Assembly (NCBI GenBank): GCA_030605085.1
Contig: JAUWBH010000138.1
Location: 1-16,903, forward strand
Reading direction: 5' to 3'
Source of the DNA: Promethearchaeota archaeon
GTDB taxonomy: Archaea; Asgardarchaeota; Lokiarchaeia; Sigynarchaeales; SOKP01
Length of the DNA stretch: 16,903 nt
Position 1 is the first letter of the stretch. Every line of letters begins with the position of its first letter. The position numbers were made by a program, and so were the translations under genes. The notes under the pieces were generated by a model. It was not told the origin of the DNA. It worked only from the letters and a program-made list of their open reading frames with translations, and did no database searches. Below are positions 14,342-16,903 of this stretch, piece after piece.

Positions 14342-15328
14342 TTAAATTAGTTTCTTAACTTTATCTTGAATCGATTTCGCATTTGGAATGATATTTTTTT
14401 CTAAAGTTTGTGAATAGGGAATTGGAACATCCGGAGTGTTAAGTCTTATAATATTTTTCTTTAAATATTGAAAACCTTCTTCTACGACAAAAGCTGCGAT
14501 TTCTGCGCTCACTGAGCAAGTTTTACAGCCCTCATCAACGATAAGCAGTTTTCCCGTTTTTTCAACCGAATTCAGTATAGATTTTTTATCCATTGGTACT
14601 AATGTTCTTGGATCTATTACTTCACAATGAATATTTTCTTCCTTTAATTTATTAGCTGCATTTAGACTTTCTTGAACCATAGCTCCCGTAGCGACAATTG
14701 TCACATCATCTCCCTCTGTGAATTTCCTCGCTTGCCCAAATGGTATCGTGAAATTTTTATCTAATGGAACCTCCCCGCTTCGGAAATAACACTGCTTATT
14801 TTCAAAGAAGATGACCGGATCGTCATCTCGTATGGCACTTTTTAATAAACCCTTAAAATCAGCTGGATCTGAAGGCAACACGACTTTTAAACCAGGCACA
14901 TGCATGAACCATGATTCAAATGATTGGGAATGCTGTGCCGCTCCCATTATACCGGTTCCAAATGGAACTCTAATCGTAACAGGAACAGAGATTTGTGCTC
15001 CATACATGTATCTTGCTTTTGCAGCTTGGTTCACTATCATTTCCATGCATACGCATAAAAAGTCAGCAAACATAATTTCAGCAATAGGACGCATTCCGGC
15101 CATGGCTGCTCCCACTGCACATCCTAATATCGCATTTTCACTAATAGGGGTATCACGAACTCTCTCAGCTCCAAATTTTTCTAATAGACCTTTAGTGACA
15201 AAGAAAGTTCCACCATAGCTTCCTATATCTTCTCCCAGGATAAACACCGATTCATCGCGTTCCATTTCTTCTTCAATAGCTAACCTTATAGCATTTGATC
15301 CCGCCATTGACATAGTTTCTCCAGACAA
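14342..15328 (-). CDS. Thiamine-diphosphate 2-oxoacid/acetoin dehydrogenase E1, beta subunit
   Basis: The beta subunit completes the thiamine-diphosphate site of the alpha2-beta2 E1 component that decarboxylates pyruvate, a branched 2-oxo acid or acetoin and passes the acyl group to lipoyl-E2. The protein has the transketolase pyrimidine-binding domain ('GEDIGSYGG', 'RVRDTPISENAILGCAVGAA') and the C-terminal transketolase domain ('EVIDPRTLVPMD', 'VDEGCKTCSVSAEIAA'). I chose the TTG at 15328: GGAGGT (15341-15336) precedes it by 7 nt and it begins one base after the alpha-subunit stop, giving 328 residues. The next ATG (15313) is 22 nt from that site. Translational coupling keeps alpha and beta equimolar. 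No E2 or E3 gene follows, only a T-run and a VOC gene. Confidence 0.9.
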   Translation of the reverse strand: MSGETMSMAGSNAIRLAIEEEMERDESVFILGEDIGSYGGTFFVTKGLLEKFGAERVRDTPISENAILGCAVGAAMAGMRPIAEIMFADFLCVCMEMIVNQAAKARYMYGAQISVPVTIRVPFGTGIMGAAQHSQSFESWFMHVPGLKVVLPSDPADFKGLLKSAIRDDDPVIFFENKQCYFRSGEVPLDKNFTIPFGQARKFTEGDDVTIVATGAMVQESLNAANKLKEENIHCEVIDPRTLVPMDKKSILNSVEKTGKLLIVDEGCKTCSVSAEIAAFVVEEGFQYLKKNIIRLNTPDVPIPYSQTLEKNIIPNAKSIQDKVKKLI

Positions 15329-15329
15329 T

Positions 15330-16331
15330 TCAATTACCTCCTGATTTAATAGGATTCTTATATACATCATCTAACACGGTGCTTGGTTCTGGTTTCGGAC
15401 TTTTTTTTGTAAATTTTACGCTTTCTTCAATTAAGGCTAAAGTTTTTTCCTCTATCTCTTGAATTATAACTTGATCAATGATTTCTCCTCGGATAAGTCT
15501 CGTTTTAAAAGCTTTAATAGGGCATTTAAGTTTCCATTCTTCTTTTTCTTCCGTAGATCGGTATTTGTCAGCATCCATGGTTGTTTGGCCAGCCCACCTA
15601 TAAGTCTTGCATTCAATCAATGTGGGACCTCCTCCTTTTCTAGCAAGTTCAACTGCTTCTTTTATAGTTTTATATACTTCGATTACATCATTACCATCTA
15701 TTGATATGCCCTTCATGCCGTACCCTTGGGCTCTAAGAGAAAAATCCTTAATAGCAGTAGCATTGGCAGTAGGATTACTCCATCCATACAAATTATTTTC
15801 TAGTATAAATATTACAGGAAGTTTCCATACCGCAGCAAGATTCATTGATTCATGTAGCATTCCCTGGTTTGCGGCCCCATCACCAAAAAATGTTAGAGCA
15901 ACTTTACCTTCATTTCTCATTTTTGAAGCCAACGCGACCCCAAGCGCTAATGGAGGTCCTGCTCCTACAATTCCATTGGCACCAAGCATATTTTTAGAAA
16001 AATCCGCTACATGCATTGATCCACCACGACCCTTGCATATTCCATCCTCCTTTCCGTAGACTTCGGCCATTAATGAATTTAAATTTCCATCTTTAGCAAG
16101 AAAATGTCCATGTCCCCTATGCGTAGATGTTGTATAATCATCCTCATTAATTGCAGCACAAGCTCCGACAGCAATGGCTTCTTCGCCTATATAAGTGTGA
16201 ACTAAAGGAGACTTAATTTTTCCAGCATCTTTAGTAATTCTCTGTTCAAAATCACGAATCAATAACATTTTTTTATATAAGTTGATTAATTCCTCAGGAC
16301 TGAACTCTTTAGGAAACTCATCACTACTCAT
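15330..16331 (-). CDS. Thiamine-diphosphate 2-oxoacid/acetoin dehydrogenase E1, alpha subunit
   Basis: The alpha subunit binds the diphosphate of the cofactor through the motif starting 'GDG' (150-152) and ending 'NN' (179-180). 'THRGHGH' (70-76) and 'GRGGSMH' (101-107), followed by 'MLGANGIVGAGPP', are typical of E1 alpha and particularly of acetoin-dehydrogenase (AcoA-like) and PDH alpha chains; which substrate is used cannot be told from the sequence alone. The start is the ATG at 16331 because GAGG (16343-16340) stands 8 nt before it; this gives 333 residues, whereas an upstream in-frame ATG would add 16 residues unlike the family. First gene of a two-gene operon with the beta subunit, and soluble. 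Confidence 0.9.
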   Translation of the reverse strand: MSSDEFPKEFSPEELINLYKKMLLIRDFEQRITKDAGKIKSPLVHTYIGEEAIAVGACAAINEDDYTTSTHRGHGHFLAKDGNLNSLMAEVYGKEDGICKGRGGSMHVADFSKNMLGANGIVGAGPPLALGVALASKMRNEGKVALTFFGDGAANQGMLHESMNLAAVWKLPVIFILENNLYGWSNPTANATAIKDFSLRAQGYGMKGISIDGNDVIEVYKTIKEAVELARKGGGPTLIECKTYRWAGQTTMDADKYRSTEEKEEWKLKCPIKAFKTRLIRGEIIDQVIIQEIEEKTLALIEESVKFTKKSPKPEPSTVLDDVYKNPIKSGGN

Positions 16332-16354
16332 TATTAAATCCTCAGTTTTATGAT

Positions 16355-16367
16355 TTAAGTATTTAAA
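16355..16367 (-). promoter_or_regulatory. Probable TATA box of the E1 operon
   Basis: The minus strand reads TTTAAATACTTAA about 25-30 nt before a start site expected near 16338, very close to the Shine-Dalgarno sequence of the alpha subunit gene. Confidence 0.4.
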
Positions 16368-16615
16368 TTTAATTCTCAATATAACGAAATTGTTATTAAA
16401 ATTAAATTCAATCGGAAATATTTAATTCTTTCTGTTCATTGATAAATTCAAAAATTATTTTTTAACAGCAATTATAAACATTTCTCTTATATTTTTTTAT
16501 TGATAAAATTAACAATTAAATCCACATGAAAAAGAAGTCCTTTACAGATCTTTTTAGATTAAATCTATTTTTTTTAATTTTTCAAACTTTTCAGCGATTT
16601 TTTAAGAATGAAATA

Positions 16616-16630
16616 AAATTTAAATAAAAG
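16616..16630 (+). promoter_or_regulatory. Probable TATA box of the right-edge small gene
   Basis: AAATTTAAATAAAAG is centred about 33 nt before the TTG at 16657. This predicts an essentially leaderless transcript and is the main support for the start codon. The remainder of the 277-nt gap (16380-16615) is AT-rich with no convincing gene. Confidence 0.4.
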
Positions 16631-16656
16631 AATAACAGTTAAAATATTGAGAAATA

Positions 16657-16887
16657 TTGAAAGTAAACTTAGATAAAGATGTAGCTGAGGATTTAATCAG
16701 CTATAAATTAAAAAATATTCAAGAACATATAAATGAAATATTGAAGAGATGGAATGAGAACTCTGCCTCGGTGTTTTTAGAAAAAGCTAAAAACGGTACT
16801 TATTCCGAAGCAGAGAATGATGCCATCGATCTCAAGCAACTCTTGCTTGAAGAAAAGAAATTAAATAAGTTATTTAAATCATTTTAG
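16657..16887 (+). CDS. Short helical hypothetical protein
   Basis: The 76-residue product is strongly charged and predicted by eye to be almost all helical, with heptad-like leucine/isoleucine spacing at about 9-30 and 57-73, and a single loop around 'KNGTYSEAE'. I do not recognise a family. No cysteines, signal peptide or membrane segment are present. The size and pattern would fit a small antitoxin-like or dimeric adaptor protein, but nothing else supports that and the neighbour beyond the window is unseen. Start is TTG, chosen from promoter position only; there is no ribosome-binding site. Confidence 0.5.
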   Translation: MKVNLDKDVAEDLISYKLKNIQEHINEILKRWNENSASVFLEKAKNGTYSEAENDAIDLKQLLLEEKKLNKLFKSF

Positions 16888-16903
16888 GATCAAGAAGTCG
16901 TGT

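Noticed and set aside
16526..16627. A 33-codon ORF rich in Phe and Lys, possibly a small membrane peptide.
   Set aside because: No ribosome-binding site, and its end overlaps the TATA box of the next gene; AT-rich DNA gives such frames by chance.

Overview
The window is AT-rich (roughly 30% G+C in genes, lower between them) and carries archaeal-type promoters: TATA boxes about 25-30 nt upstream of short or absent leaders, and T-run terminators. Together with a Ras/Rab-like small GTPase domain fused to another domain, short zinc-ribbon proteins, flavodoxin-ferredoxin redox proteins and a membrane M28 peptidase, this suggests an uncultured Asgard-type (Lokiarchaeia-like) archaeon. The lineage is an inference from gene content; no rRNA or other phylogenetic marker is present.

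Region 1 (1-5815), metabolism and redox: the 3' end of an Fe-S protein gene resembling epoxyqueuosine reductases; a triple zinc-ribbon mini-protein; a cytoplasmic GH29 alpha-L-fucosidase; a GC-rich island with nested base pairing that looks like an undescribed structured RNA (about 2586-2750); an IlvD/Edd-family dehydratase; a CGGC-domain protein; and an EFR1-type flavodoxin-ferredoxin. The last two converge with no bases between their stop codons. The fucosidase and dehydratase are divergent neighbours, so a sugar-acid substrate for the dehydratase is possible but unproven.

Region 2 (5947-8782): an integral-membrane M28 metallopeptidase with a transmembrane hairpin inserted between its zinc ligands, and an apparently solitary TaqI/Eco57I-like N6-adenine DNA methyltransferase.

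Region 3 (8921-13550), the most interesting part: three genes around two promoter regions. A degenerate small GTPase fused through a coiled coil to a TIR domain and a two-RCK membrane protein ending in a ryanodine-receptor (RyR) domain lie on the minus strand; a TPR-SLOG protein is divergent on the plus strand. TIR domains can make NAD-derived nucleotides, and SLOG and RyR domains are proposed or known nucleotide-ligand sensors. I read the locus as a candidate nucleotide-second-messenger immunity system: GTPase-like sensor/TIR producer, TPR-SLOG receptor and RyR-RCK membrane effector. The methyltransferase next door adds a defence-island flavour.

Region 4 (13635-16903): a VOC-fold protein with clearly higher G+C than its surroundings (possible recent transfer), a translationally coupled thiamine-diphosphate E1 alpha/beta pair of the pyruvate/acetoin dehydrogenase type with no E2 or E3 nearby, and a short helical hypothetical protein at the right edge. 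No tRNA, rRNA, CRISPR array, transposase or attachment site was seen.
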